Assembly: GCF_027922305.1 (NCBI RefSeq)
Contig: NZ_BSFK01000016.1
Location: 1 to 64,000, forward strand
Source of the DNA: Methylopila jiangsuensis
GTDB lineage: Bacteria > Pseudomonadota > Alphaproteobacteria > Rhizobiales > Methylopilaceae
DNA: 64,000 nt
Direction: 5' to 3'
In this document: in pieces, positions 35,422-45,093 of the stretch
Layout: each line of letters opens with the position of its first letter
Position numbering within the stretch: the first letter of the stretch is position 1
The notes under the pieces: model-generated
Database searches by the model: none
What the model saw: the letters and a program-made list of their open reading frames with translations, nothing else
Told to the model about the DNA's origin: nothing
Program-made: the position numbers and the translations under genes

Positions 35422-38127
35422 TTGAACGACACCCATCCGATCCCGCCGTCGTCGCGCGGGTCCCTGATCGACCGCCTCGCCCGGCGCGCGGCGCTCGCCC
35501 TCGTCTGGGAGAAGGCCTGGCCGGCGCTCGCTTCGGCGCTGGTGGTCGGCCTCGTGTTCCTGAGCGCCTCCTGGCTCGGCCTGTGGGACGCCCTGCCCGT
35601 CTGGGCGCGCATGGCGGGCGTGGCGCTGTTCGCTCTGGCGGCGCTCGCCGCGCTGGCGCCGCTGGTCCGGCTGCGGCCGGAAGGGCGACGGGCGGCGCTC
35701 GCCCGCGTCGACCGGGACTCGGCGCTCGCCCACCGCCCCGCCACCAGCTACGACGACCGCCTCGCGGAGGCGGGCGAGGATCCGCTCACCCGCGCGCTCT
35801 GGGCCGCCCATCGCGAACGGCTCGAGGCCGAGAGCGCGCGGCTGCGCGCCGCCGCGCCGCGCCCCCGCCTCGCCGCCCGCGACCCTTACGCCCTGCGGTT
35901 TCTGGCGGCGCTCGTGGCCGTGGTCGCCTTCGTGGCGGCGGGCTCGGATCGGGACGCGCGGCTGCGCGCCGCCTTCGACTGGACGACGCCCCGGGCCGAG
36001 GTTCCGCCCGTGCGGGTGGACGCCTGGCTGACGCCGCCGCCCTACACCGGCCGGCCGCCGATCTTCCTCACCGCCGCCAAGGCGCAGGGCGAGGCCGCGC
36101 CCGAGGTGACGCGCGCGCCGGCGGGCTCCCTGCTGGTGGTGCGGGTCGCCGGCGGAACCGCCGAGGTGACCGCGACCGGCGGGCTGGAGCAGGCCACGCC
36201 CGAGGACGCCAAACGCCCCGAGGGCCTGACGGAGCACCGCTTCCGGCTCACCGGCGCAAGCGAATTGCGCGTGGCCGGCGACGGCGACGCCGCGCCGCGG
36301 TCCTGGCGCTTCGCCGCCATCCCCGACGCGCCGCCCACCATCCGCCTGAGCGAACCGCCCCAGCGCAACGCCCGCGGCGGCGCGACGCTGCGCTACGAGG
36401 TGACGGACGATTACGGCGTCGTCGCCGCCGAGGCCCGTTTCGCGCTGAAGCCGGCGGAGACGCCCAAGGACGGGCAGGCGGAAGAGCGCCGCCCGCTCTA
36501 CGAGGCGCCGAAGATCGCGCTGACCCTGCCCCGCAAGCGGGCGCGGGAAGGCAAGGGCCAGACCTCGCTCGACCTCGCCGAGCATCCGTTCGCCGGCGCC
36601 GAGGCGGTGATGACGCTCGTGGCCAAAGACGAGGCGGGACAGGAGGGCCTGAGCGCGCCCGAGACCCTGCGGCTGCCCGGCCGCCCCTTCGTCAATCCGC
36701 TCGCCCGGGCGCTGGTGGAGCAGCGGCGGACGCTGGCGCTCGACGCCAACGCCAAGCCCGAGGTGGCGCGCGCGCTGCAGGCGCTGATGCTCTATCCGGA
36801 GGAGTTCACGCCCAGAGCCTCGGTCTATCTCGGCCTGCGCACCGCCTACCGCCGGCTCGACATCGCCCAGACCGACGACGAGCTGCGCGCCGTCGCCGAC
36901 CATCTGTGGGAGATGGCGCTCCGGCTCGAGGACGGCGACCTGCCGGACGCGGAGCGCAAGCTGCGCCAGGCCGAGCAGGAGCTGCGCGAGGCGCTGGAGA
37001 ACGGCGCCTCGGAGCAGGAAATCGCCAAGCTCACCGAGGAGCTGCGCAAGGCGCTGGACGCCTTCATGAAGGAGCTCGCCCAGCGGGCGCAGCAGCAGCC
37101 GGGCCAGCAGGCGCAGACCCCGCCGAACGGCGCGCAGGCGATCCGGCCGGACGACCTGCGCAAGATGATCGACCGCATGGAGCAGATGGCCAAGAGCGGC
37201 TCGCGCGAGGCGGCCCAGCAGGCGCTGAACGAGCTGCGCGAGATGCTCGACAACCTGCGCACCGCCCAGCCGGGCCAGCAGCAGCAGGGCGATCCCCAGC
37301 AGTCCCAGAACCAGCAGCAGATGGACAAGCTGCAGGGCATGATCCGCGAACAGAACCAGCTCCGGGACAAGACCTATCAGCAGTACCGCCAGCAGGAGCG
37401 GGCGGAGCGCAACCAGCGCGGCCGCGACGGCCAGCCCCGGCAGGGCCAGAGCGGCGACATGCAGGCGCTCGCCGAGCAGCAGCGCCAGCTGCAGAAGAAG
37501 CTGGACGAGCTGATGCAGGAGATGTCGCCCGGCGGCCAGCCGGACCGGCCGAACCAGCCCCAAAGACCGGGCGAGAACGGCGGCGAGGGCCAGCAGCAAC
37601 AGCAGCAGGGCCAGAGCGGACAGGGACAGCAGGGCGAAGGCCGGCAGGGGCAGGGCCAACAGGGACAGGGGCAGCCGGGACAAGGTCAGGGACGTCAGGC
37701 GCAGGGCGAAGGCCAAGGCCAAGGTCAGGATCCGCTGGGCGAGGCCGGGCGCAGCATGGGCGACGCCCGTGGCGCGCTCGGACAGGGCCGGACGGGGCAG
37801 GCGCTGGACGATCAGAGCCGGGCGCTCGACAACCTGCGCAAGGGCGCGCAGGCGCTGGCGGAGCAGATGCGCCAGCAGGCCGAGCAGCAGGGGCAGCAGC
37901 CCGGACAGGGCCAGCAGGGCGCCGAGAACGGACAGGCCGACGGCCGCGACGATCCGCTCGGCCGTCCCGTGCGCCGTCGCGAGAGCGACGGGACCGGCAC
38001 CAAGGTGCCCGGCGAGATCGAGGCCCAGCGCGCCCGCCGTGTGCTGGAGGAGCTGCGCCGCCGCATCGGCGAAAGCGAGCGCCCCCGCGAGGAGCTGGAC
38101 TATCTGGAGCGCCTGCTCACGCCGTGA
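35422..38127 (+). CDS. DUF4175 (TIGR02302) membrane protein with long Gln-rich tail
   Basis: 901 residues: two N-terminal membrane helices (about 27-75), a third near 155-175, then a large periplasmic part with a conserved DAWLTPPPYTGRPP stretch and helical, coiled-coil-like segments (about 450-560). Residues 555-845 are dominated by Gln/Gly (QGQQG-type) and charged repeats. The family is conserved in alphaproteobacteria next to lysA but has no proven function. The TTG at 35422 follows GGGAGA; a GTG at 35353 lacks a ribosome site. Confidence 0.85.
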   Translation: MNDTHPIPPSSRGSLIDRLARRAALALVWEKAWPALASALVVGLVFLSASWLGLWDALPVWARMAGVALFALAALAALAPLVRLRPEGRRAALARVDRDSALAHRPATSYDDRLAEAGEDPLTRALWAAHRERLEAESARLRAAAPRPRLAARDPYALRFLAALVAVVAFVAAGSDRDARLRAAFDWTTPRAEVPPVRVDAWLTPPPYTGRPPIFLTAAKAQGEAAPEVTRAPAGSLLVVRVAGGTAEVTATGGLEQATPEDAKRPEGLTEHRFRLTGASELRVAGDGDAAPRSWRFAAIPDAPPTIRLSEPPQRNARGGATLRYEVTDDYGVVAAEARFALKPAETPKDGQAEERRPLYEAPKIALTLPRKRAREGKGQTSLDLAEHPFAGAEAVMTLVAKDEAGQEGLSAPETLRLPGRPFVNPLARALVEQRRTLALDANAKPEVARALQALMLYPEEFTPRASVYLGLRTAYRRLDIAQTDDELRAVADHLWEMALRLEDGDLPDAERKLRQAEQELREALENGASEQEIAKLTEELRKALDAFMKELAQRAQQQPGQQAQTPPNGAQAIRPDDLRKMIDRMEQMAKSGSREAAQQALNELREMLDNLRTAQPGQQQQGDPQQSQNQQQMDKLQGMIREQNQLRDKTYQQYRQQERAERNQRGRDGQPRQGQSGDMQALAEQQRQLQKKLDELMQEMSPGGQPDRPNQPQRPGENGGEGQQQQQQGQSGQGQQGEGRQGQGQQGQGQPGQGQGRQAQGEGQGQGQDPLGEAGRSMGDARGALGQGRTGQALDDQSRALDNLRKGAQALAEQMRQQAEQQGQQPGQGQQGAENGQADGRDDPLGRPVRRRESDGTGTKVPGEIEAQRARRVLEELRRRIGESERPREELDYLERLLTP

Positions 38128-38141
38128 GGGCGGCGTCCTCA

Positions 38142-38239
38142 GAGCCTGTCGGGCGGCGCCGCAGCGCGCGATTCAAACTGCCGTCATGCCCGAGACACGC
38201 TCGGGCATGACGGCCTGCCTGAATTTTCAAACGGGGTCT
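38142..38239. repeat. Palindromic repeat element C
   Basis: The core hairpin has 15-base perfect arms (38180-38194 and 38200-38214, GCCGTCATGCCCGAG) with loop ACACG. GAGCCTGTC at 38142 and the complement of CGTTTGAAAATT near 38223-38234 match the outer ends of element D. The element fills the convergent gap between the DUF4175 gene and ftsY, and its right end touches the ftsY stop codon. Confidence 0.78.
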
Positions 38240-39198
38240 CAGAACTCCCAGAACTTCTCGGTCTTGGGCAGGCCCACCAGCGCGCGGGCGAAATCGTCGG
38301 CGTCGAAGGGCTCAAGGTCGTCCACGCCCTCGCCCACGCCGATGAAGTGCACGGGGAGGCCGTACTTCTCCGCCACCGCCACCAGAATGCCGCCGCGCGC
38401 GGTGCCGTCGAGCTTGGTGACCACGAGGCCGGTGACGCCCGCGGTGCGCTGGAACGCCTCCACCTGCGACAGCGCGTTCTGTCCGGTGGTGGCGTCCAGC
38501 ACCAGCATGCAGGCGTGGGGCGCGTCCGGATCGAACTTCTTCAGCACCCGGACGATCTTTTCCAGCTCCGCCATCAGCCCGGCCTTGTTCTGCAGCCGGC
38601 CGGCGGTGTCGACGATCAGCAGGTCGGCGTCCTGCTCGCGGGCCTTGACGAAGGCCTCGTAGGCGAGCGCCGCGGCGTCGGCGCCGGTCTCCTTGGAGAC
38701 GAAGGTGGCGCCGGTGCGCTCCGCCCACACCCCGAGCTGCTCCACGGCCGCGGCGCGGAAGGTGTCGCCCGCCGCCAGCACGATCGACATGCCGGCGGTG
38801 CGGTAGGTCTCCGCCAGCTTGCCGATGGTGGTGGTCTTGCCCGAGCCGTTGACGCCCACCACCAGGATCACGGCCGGCCGGGCGCTTTCCGGCGGATCGA
38901 GCGGCGCCGCCACCGGCGCCAGCGTCTTCGCCACCTCCTGAGCCACGATGGCCCGCACGCCGGCGCCGTCCAGCGCCCGCTCGTGCCGGGCGCGGCCCAC
39001 CGCGGCGGTGATGCGCTCGGCCACGCCGACGCCGAGATCGGCCTGGATCAGCAGGTCCTCCAACTCGTCCAGCGTGGCGCCGTCGAGCTTCTCCTTGGTG
39101 AACAGCTCGGTGATGCCGCGGGTGAGCTGGTTCGAGGTCTTGGCGAGGCCCGCGCGCAGCCGCGAGAACCAGTCCCTGGGTTGGGCGTCGTCGGTCAT
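38239..39198 (-). CDS. ftsY: Signal recognition particle receptor FtsY
   Basis: 319 residues: short N-terminal region without the long acidic A domain of E. coli, four-helix N domain (about 25-95) and GTPase G domain with GVNGSGKTTTIGKL, DTFRAAA, DTAGR and TKLDG. It receives SRP-bound ribosomes at the inner membrane. mtaB lies 22 bases upstream on the same strand. The stop codon overlaps the end of repeat element C. Confidence 0.96.
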   Translation of the reverse strand: MTDDAQPRDWFSRLRAGLAKTSNQLTRGITELFTKEKLDGATLDELEDLLIQADLGVGVAERITAAVGRARHERALDGAGVRAIVAQEVAKTLAPVAAPLDPPESARPAVILVVGVNGSGKTTTIGKLAETYRTAGMSIVLAAGDTFRAAAVEQLGVWAERTGATFVSKETGADAAALAYEAFVKAREQDADLLIVDTAGRLQNKAGLMAELEKIVRVLKKFDPDAPHACMLVLDATTGQNALSQVEAFQRTAGVTGLVVTKLDGTARGGILVAVAEKYGLPVHFIGVGEGVDDLEPFDADDFARALVGLPKTEKFWEF

Positions 39199-39220
39199 GG
39201 CGTCTGTCCTTGGCGGGCGT

Positions 39221-40465
39221 TCAGGCGGCGATCAAAGCGCGGCCGTCGTGGGTCGCGGCGCGCAGGATGACGGTCTCGCCGCGGGGCACGGCGCGGGCGA
39301 GGCGGATGGCGGTGAAATCGGCCGCGCGGGCGAGGCCCTTGCCTTCCGACAGCGCGGCGATGCGGCGCCCGAGCCGGGCGTCCAGGTGGCGCGCGAGCAG
39401 CGCCGCGCCCAGCTCCCGCAGGGCGGCGGCGCGGGCCTTCACCACCTCGGGCGCAAGCTGCGGCATGCGGGCGGCCGGCGTCTCGGGCCGGGCGGAGAAC
39501 GGAAACACATGGGCGTAGGCGATCCCGCAGGCCTCCAGCGCCGCGCGGGTGTTCGACGCCATGGCCTCGGTCTCGGTGGGGAAGCCCGCGATCACGTCGC
39601 AGCCGAAGGCGATGTCCGGCCGCGCCCGCCGCGCCGCGTCGCAGAAGCGCTCCGCGTCGGCGCGGGAATGGCGGCGCTTCATTCGCTTCAGGATCAGGTC
39701 GTCGCCGGACTGCAGCGAGAGGTGGAGATGGGGCGCGAGCCGCTCCTCCTCCGCCAGCGCCCGCATCAGCGCGGGGTCGATCTCCACCGCGTCGAGCGAG
39801 GACAGCCGAAGCCGCGGCAGCTCGGGCACGGCCTTCAGCACGGCGCGGACCAGATCGCCCAGCCGCTCCTCCCCGCCGCCGAGATCGTGCCCCCAGGAGG
39901 TGAGGTCGACGCCGGTGAGCACCGCCTCGCGCGCGCCCAGCGCCAGCACGCGCCGCACCTCGGCGATCACCTGCGCCTTCGGCGTCGAGCGCGAGGCTCC
40001 CCGGCCGAAGGGGATGACGCAGAAGGTGCAGCGGTGGTCGCAGCCGGTCTGCACGGCGACGAAGGCGCGCGGCAGAAGGATGTCGGCCGCGGCCGGCGGC
40101 GGAGGCGGCGGGCTGCGCTCCGCGAACACGTCCGCGACCGCGACGCGGGGCGCGTCCGGCCCGGCGCGGCGCGCCCAGGTCTCGGGGCTCTGGCGCGCGG
40201 CCGCGCCCACCACGCGGCTCACCTCCGGCATGGCGGCGTAGGTCTGGGGCTCGATCTGGGCGCCGCAGCCGGTGACGACGATCTCCGCGTCCGGCCGGGC
40301 GCGGGCCGCGCGTCGCGCCGCCTGCCGGGCCTGCCGGCCGGCCTCCGCCGTGACCGCGCAGGCGTTGACCACGACGATATCGTCCCGCCCGCGCGCATGT
40401 GCGCGGATGGCCTCGCTGTCCACGGCGTTCAGCCGGCAGCCGAAGGTGACGATCTCGGGTCCCAT
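39221..40465 (-). CDS. mtaB: tRNA t6A37 methylthiotransferase MtaB
   Basis: 414 residues: N-terminal UPF0004 domain with cluster cysteines C10, C36 and C67, radical-SAM core with C142, C146 and C149 (CDHRCTFC), and a C-terminal TRAM-like part. It adds methylthio to t6A37 of tRNA, the product of the TsaB route. A run of six prolines (119-124) precedes the radical-SAM domain, an unusual linker. Upstream of ftsY and probably co-transcribed. Confidence 0.93.
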   Translation of the reverse strand: MGPEIVTFGCRLNAVDSEAIRAHARGRDDIVVVNACAVTAEAGRQARQAARRAARARPDAEIVVTGCGAQIEPQTYAAMPEVSRVVGAAARQSPETWARRAGPDAPRVAVADVFAERSPPPPPPAAADILLPRAFVAVQTGCDHRCTFCVIPFGRGASRSTPKAQVIAEVRRVLALGAREAVLTGVDLTSWGHDLGGGEERLGDLVRAVLKAVPELPRLRLSSLDAVEIDPALMRALAEEERLAPHLHLSLQSGDDLILKRMKRRHSRADAERFCDAARRARPDIAFGCDVIAGFPTETEAMASNTRAALEACGIAYAHVFPFSARPETPAARMPQLAPEVVKARAAALRELGAALLARHLDARLGRRIAALSEGKGLARAADFTAIRLARAVPRGETVILRAATHDGRALIAA

Positions 40466-40529
40466 GGTCCGCGGATATGCCGCAACGGCGGGAAAAACGC
40501 CACCCGCGCGGGAGAATCAGGCCGAAAGG

Positions 40530-41645
40530 TCAGGCCGGGCGGCGGCGCACGCTTCGCGCCGCGTCGCCCCAGGCGATGATGCGGTCGCGGGCGGGCTTCT
40601 CGATCACGTAATGGGCGATGGCGGCCGCGATCACGGCGGCTGCGAGCCCCGCAAGGCCCACCATCATCAGCCCCAGGGGCGAGGTCAGGCCGAGCAGCTT
40701 GCCGGCGACGCCGAAGGTCACCATCAGCACCGGCGCGTGGACGATGTAGAGCGCGTAGGAGATTTCGCCGAACCAGGTCAGCGGCCGGGCCCTCAGCAGG
40801 CCGGGCTCGGGCGCGACGGCCCGCAGCGCCAGCAGCAGCACCAGCGCCCCCACCAGCGGCCACAGCGCCGCGCCGCCGGCGCCGAAGGCGAGCAGCGCGC
40901 CGGCGGCGCCCAGCGTCAGCCCGAACAGGCCGGCGAGCGTCAGCGGCCCCGGCCGCTTCGTCAGGACGCCGAAGATCTCCCGCAGCACGACGCCGAGGAA
41001 GAAGGACGGCACGATGCGCAGCGCGCCGCCGTCGTGCATCAGGGTCATCAGGTCCCGGCCGAGCCAGAGCTTGGCGATCGCCCAGCACAGGGCGAACAGC
41101 GCGGCCGCGGCGGCGAGCTTCGCGAGCGGCGAGCGCAGCCGGGAGGACACCATCAGATAGAGCGGGAAGGTGAGATAGGCGGTCCATTCCGCGCCCACCG
41201 ACCAGGACGGCTGGTTCCAGGCGAGCTCCGGCGTGATCCCGGTGGCGTGCAGCATGGCCGCATGGGCTGCGAAGGACGAGGCGGTGGGCGACCACGGCGG
41301 CGTGAGCCCCACCGCCCGGCCGCCGAACACGATGGCCGCCACCGCGATGAGGCCCGCCATGTGCAGCGGCCAGATGCGGGCGAAGCGGCGGATCAGGAAG
41401 CGGAGGTGGTCGTAAGTCCCGTTCCGCCACGGCCCCTCATAGACATGGGCCAGCACGAAGCCGCTGAGCACGAAGAAGAAATCCACCGCGAGCAGGCCCA
41501 GCACGTCGAGCGGGACGCGGCTGGAGACGACCCCTTGCGCATAGGCGTCGATGTGGAAGATCACCACCATCAGCGCCGCGAAGCCGCGGGCGGCGGTGAG
41601 CTCGAGCAGTTCGCTCCGCGATGCGTCCGGCGCCAGTATCGTCAC
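40530..41645 (-). CDS. Acyltransferase 3 family membrane protein
   Basis: 371 residues with about ten membrane helices and Acyltransferase_3 motifs: FHIDAY with the catalytic-type His, RRFARIWPLH and the ending YVIEKPARD. Family members O-acylate sugars of exopolysaccharides, LPS or Nod factors. No polysaccharide genes adjoin, so the acceptor is unknown. I chose the GTG at 41645 because it gives the usual short N-terminus; ATGs at 41708 and 41765 would add charged residues. Confidence 0.88.
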   Translation of the reverse strand: MTILAPDASRSELLELTAARGFAALMVVIFHIDAYAQGVVSSRVPLDVLGLLAVDFFFVLSGFVLAHVYEGPWRNGTYDHLRFLIRRFARIWPLHMAGLIAVAAIVFGGRAVGLTPPWSPTASSFAAHAAMLHATGITPELAWNQPSWSVGAEWTAYLTFPLYLMVSSRLRSPLAKLAAAAALFALCWAIAKLWLGRDLMTLMHDGGALRIVPSFFLGVVLREIFGVLTKRPGPLTLAGLFGLTLGAAGALLAFGAGGAALWPLVGALVLLLALRAVAPEPGLLRARPLTWFGEISYALYIVHAPVLMVTFGVAGKLLGLTSPLGLMMVGLAGLAAAVIAAAIAHYVIEKPARDRIIAWGDAARSVRRRPA

Positions 41646-41784
41646 GGGGAAATCTTTGCGTCGCGGCCTGAGGACAGTTCCCCAGCATGACGCGGCGCGA
41701 GCGAACATTCGGTTAAGCGCCACGCTCGACGAAACCGGCGCCATGCGCGATGAAGACCCGCTCACTTGTCACGAGACCGTGTTC

Positions 41785-43014
41785 ATGCCCCCCGCCCCCG
41801 CCTCCCCCATCGCCTTCCGCCACCGCAACTTCGTGCTGTTCTGGACGGCGCGGCTCTGCGCCACCTTCGCGGTGCAGGTGGTGTCGGTGGCGGTCGGCTG
41901 GCAGGTCTACGACCTCACCCGCGACCCGTTCGACCTCGGTCTGGTGGGCCTCGTCCAGTTCGCGCCGGCCTTCGCGCTGGTGCTGGTCACCGGCCCGGCC
42001 GCCGACCGGTTCCCGCGCCGGATCATCATGGGCCTGTGCGTGGCGCTGGAGGCGGTCGGCGCGCTGGCGCTGGTGGGGCTGACGCTCGTCGGCAACGTCG
42101 ACACCGGGCCGATCTTCGCGGCGCTGTTCGCCTTCGGCGTGGCGCGGGCCTTCTTCGGCCCCGCCAGCGCCGCGCTGATCCCGAGCCTCGTGCCGAAGGA
42201 GGCGCTGGCCAACGCCATCACCTGGGCGTCGTCGTCCTGGCAGTTCGCCAGCATCGTCGGCCCGGTGGCCGGCGGCCTGCTCTACGGCTTCAGCCCCCAG
42301 GCGGCCTATATGGGCGCCGCGGTCCTGCTCGGCGTCGGCCTCGGCGCGATCGCGCTGCTCAGGGTGGACCAGCCCCGCCGGACGCTGGATTCCAGCTGGC
42401 GCACGCTGGTGGCGGGCTTCGCTTATGTGGCGAAGGAGAAGATCGTTCTCGGCGCGATCTCGCTCGACCTGTTCGCGGTGCTGCTGGGCGGCGCGGTCGC
42501 CCTGATGCCCGCTGTGGCCCGCGACGTGCTCGACGTCGGACCCTGGGGCCTCGGCCTGCTGCGGGCCGCGCCCGGCGTTGGCGCCATCGCCATGGCGGTG
42601 CTGCTGTCCGTCGCGCCGATCCGCGACCATGCGGGACGGATCATGTTCGCCTGCGTCGGCCTGTTCGGGCTCGCCACCGCCGTGTTCGGCCTGTCGGAGA
42701 CCGTGTGGCTGTCGGTGGCGGCGCTTGGCGTGATGGGCGCCGCCGACATGGTGAGCGTCACCATCCGCGAGACGCTGCTCCAGCTCTGGACGCCGGACGA
42801 GGTGCGCGGCCGGGTCAACGCCGTGAACATGCTGTTCATCGGCGCCTCCAACGAGCTCGGCGAATTCCGCGCCGGGGCCATGGCCTCCATCATCGGCGTC
42901 ATGCCCGCCATCGTGGCGGGCGGCGTCGGGGCCATGGCGGTGGCCGGCCTGTGGGCGTGGTGGTTTCCGGGCCTCCGAACCGCCCGCTCGCTGGAGCGGC
43001 GCGAAGACGGCTGA
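41785..43014 (+). CDS. MFS exporter, EntS-like
   Basis: About 409 residues with twelve predicted helices; FRHRNFVLFWTARLCATFA at the start and TGPAADRFPRR as the MFS loop motif fit the EntS/MFS_3 group of siderophore and drug exporters. Substrate unknown. Starts at 41785 (MPPAPAS) or 41743 are both possible with weak ribosome sites. It is divergent from the acyltransferase and convergent with rho, sharing a two-way terminator. Confidence 0.87.
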   Translation: MPPAPASPIAFRHRNFVLFWTARLCATFAVQVVSVAVGWQVYDLTRDPFDLGLVGLVQFAPAFALVLVTGPAADRFPRRIIMGLCVALEAVGALALVGLTLVGNVDTGPIFAALFAFGVARAFFGPASAALIPSLVPKEALANAITWASSSWQFASIVGPVAGGLLYGFSPQAAYMGAAVLLGVGLGAIALLRVDQPRRTLDSSWRTLVAGFAYVAKEKIVLGAISLDLFAVLLGGAVALMPAVARDVLDVGPWGLGLLRAAPGVGAIAMAVLLSVAPIRDHAGRIMFACVGLFGLATAVFGLSETVWLSVAALGVMGAADMVSVTIRETLLQLWTPDEVRGRVNAVNMLFIGASNELGEFRAGAMASIIGVMPAIVAGGVGAMAVAGLWAWWFPGLRTARSLERREDG

Positions 43015-43061
43015 AACGAAAAAAGGGCGCGACGGGGATCTCCGTCGCGCCCTTTTTCGTT
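43015..43061. terminator. Bidirectional terminator between MFS exporter and rho
   Basis: GGGCGCGACGG (43025-43035) pairs with CCGTCGCGCCC (43042-43052); A-run AACGAAAAAA lies before it and TTTTTCGTT after it, so both strands end in a U-run. It begins right after the MFS stop and 34 bases from the rho stop. Confidence 0.95.
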
Positions 43062-43094
43062 CAGCGGACCCTGAAACCTGCGCGTGAGGACGCG

Positions 43095-44360
43095 TCAGGT
43101 GTTCATGCTGTCGAAGAAATCGGCGTTGGTCTTGGTGGAGCGCAGCTTGTCCAGCAGGAACTCCATGGCGTCCACCGTGCCCATGGGATTGAGGATGCGG
43201 CGCAGCACATACATCTTCTTGAGCTGATCCGGCGGAACGATGAGCTCTTCCTTGCGGGTGCCGGAGCGGGTGATGTCCATGGCCGGGAAGGTGCGCTTGT
43301 CCGACACCTTGCGGTCGAGGATGAGCTCCGAGTTGCCGGTGCCCTTGAACTCCTCGAAGATCACCTCGTCCATGCGGCTGCCGGTGTCGATCAGCGCCGA
43401 GGCGATGATGGTGAGCGAGCCGCCTTCCTCGATGTTGCGCGCCGCGCCGAAGAAGCGCTTCGGGCGCTGCAGGGCGTTGGCGTCCACGCCGCCGGTCAGC
43501 ACCTTGCCGGAGGACGGCACCACGGTGTTGTAGGCGCGGCCGAGGCGGGTGATCGAGTCCAGCAGGATGACCACGTCGCGGCCATGCTCCACCAGGCGCT
43601 TGGCCTTCTCGATCACCATCTCGGCGACCTGGACGTGGCGCTGGGCCGGCTCGTCGAAGGTGGAGGAGATGACCTCGCCCTTCACCGAGCGCTGCATGTC
43701 GGTGACCTCTTCCGGCCGCTCGTCGATCAGCAGCACGATGAGGTAGCATTCAGGGTGGTTCTGGGCGATGGCGCTGGCGATGTTCTGCATCATCACCGTC
43801 TTGCCCGTGCGGGGCGGCGCCACGATCAGGGCGCGCTGGCCCTTGCCGAGGGGGGCGACGATGTCGATCACGCGGGTCGACATGTCCTTCTTGGTGGGGT
43901 TCTCCACCTCCATCTTCAGCCGCTCGTCCGGATAGAGCGGCGTCAGATTGTCGAAGTGGACCTTGTGCCGGGCCTTTTCAGGCTCCTCGAAGTTGATGGT
44001 GTTGACCTTCAGCAGGGCGAAGTAGCGCTCGCCCTCCTTGGGGCTGCGGATCTGCCCCTCCACCGTGTCGCCCGTGCGGAGCGAGAAGCGGCGGATCTGC
44101 GAGGGCGAGATGTAGATGTCGTCCGGCCCCGGCAGATAGTTGGCGTCCGGCGAGCGCAGGAAGCCGAAGCCGTCCTGCAGCACCTCCACCACGCCGACGC
44201 CGATGATGTCGGTCTCCCGCGCCGCGAGCTGCTTGAGAATGGCGAACAGCAGCTCCTGCTTTCGCAGCGTGCTGGCGTTCTCGACCTCGAGCTCCTCGGC
44301 CTGGACGAGCAGTTCGGTGGGCGACTTGGCCTTGAGATCGGAAAGCCTGACTTCGGGCAT
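43095..44360 (-). CDS. rho: Transcription termination factor Rho
   Basis: 421 residues: N-terminal helical domain, cold-shock-like RNA-binding domain (about 50-125) with GFGFLRSPD, and RecA-type ATPase with Walker A PPRTGKT, Walker B VVILLDS and the R-loop/Q-loop GSLTI. Essential hexameric RNA helicase for factor-dependent termination. It is preceded by a 274-base untranslated region before hemJ, in keeping with the long leaders of rho genes. The order hemE-hemJ-rho left of the origin is conserved in alphaproteobacteria. Confidence 0.98.
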   Translation of the reverse strand: MPEVRLSDLKAKSPTELLVQAEELEVENASTLRKQELLFAILKQLAARETDIIGVGVVEVLQDGFGFLRSPDANYLPGPDDIYISPSQIRRFSLRTGDTVEGQIRSPKEGERYFALLKVNTINFEEPEKARHKVHFDNLTPLYPDERLKMEVENPTKKDMSTRVIDIVAPLGKGQRALIVAPPRTGKTVMMQNIASAIAQNHPECYLIVLLIDERPEEVTDMQRSVKGEVISSTFDEPAQRHVQVAEMVIEKAKRLVEHGRDVVILLDSITRLGRAYNTVVPSSGKVLTGGVDANALQRPKRFFGAARNIEEGGSLTIIASALIDTGSRMDEVIFEEFKGTGNSELILDRKVSDKRTFPAMDITRSGTRKEELIVPPDQLKKMYVLRRILNPMGTVDAMEFLLDKLRSTKTNADFFDSMNT

Positions 44361-44634
44361 CGGCAGCCTTCGGGAGATGGAGTCCGGAATCGAACGGAGA
44401 AAATCGGATCGATCGGGCAGGGGGGGAGGGTCGTTCGCAGGCGGGGCGGAAGGCTCGATTGGGGCGAGCCGCCCGTCGCCTCCTGAGCGTCGCGCGCCGG
44501 ACGAAACCGTCCGAAGGCGGAGCCGGCTCCAGCCTCGAACGGGCCGGAACGCTATGGCGCTGCGTAGGGAGTGGCTTTCACATAAACCATCGGGGACGCG
44601 CCCGACAAGAGGCGAGGCCCACGAAAAAGCAAGA

Positions 44635-45063
44635 TCAGAACGGTTTGAGGATCACAAGCGCGACGATCAGGATCATCAGCAGGGTCGGAACCTCGTTCAT
44701 GAACCGGTAGAAGCGGTGGCTGCGCGCGTTGCGGTCGGCGGCGAAATCCTTGACCCAGCGGCCGAGAACCTCGGTGTAGGCCGAAAGCGCCGCCACCAGC
44801 GCCAGCTTGGCGTGCATCCAGCCCGACGACCACCAGCCCGCCATCCAGATCATCGCGAGGCCCGCGACCCAGGCCACGGCCATGGCCGGCCGGCCGATGG
44901 CGTTGAGCAGCCGCCGCTCCATCACCTTGAAGGTCTCGGAGGTCTCCGATCCCGGCGCGGCGGCGCAGTGGTACACGAACAGCCGGGGCAGATAGAGGAT
45001 CGCCGCCATCCAGGAGATGATGGCGACCACATGCAGGGTCTTGATCCAGCCGTAGAGATCCAT
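44635..45063 (-). CDS. hemJ: Protoporphyrinogen oxidase HemJ
   Basis: 142 residues, four membrane helices, with the HemJ motif [14 protein letters not shown] (His H11) and HAKL in helix 3. HemJ converts protoporphyrinogen IX to protoporphyrin IX in bacteria lacking HemG/HemY. It lies next to hemE, an earlier enzyme of the same pathway. The ATG at 45063 (MDLYGW) matches the family; the longer frame upstream runs through a palindromic repeat and is not coding. Confidence 0.92.
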   Translation of the reverse strand: MDLYGWIKTLHVVAIISWMAAILYLPRLFVYHCAAAPGSETSETFKVMERRLLNAIGRPAMAVAWVAGLAMIWMAGWWSSGWMHAKLALVAALSAYTEVLGRWVKDFAADRNARSHRFYRFMNEVPTLLMILIVALVILKPF

Positions 45064-45093
45064 CGGCGCGCCCCGTCCCGGCTTTGAGGCTTC

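Noticed and set aside
37590-37960. Tandem-repeat-like or CRISPR-like DNA (CAGGGACAGGG-type runs)
   Set aside because: The repeats are in frame and encode the Gln/Gly-rich part of the DUF4175 protein; unit lengths vary and there are no spacers.
40530-41645. Acyltransferase as part of a Nod factor or exopolysaccharide locus
   Set aside because: No glycosyltransferase or polysaccharide export genes are nearby; only the family can be stated.
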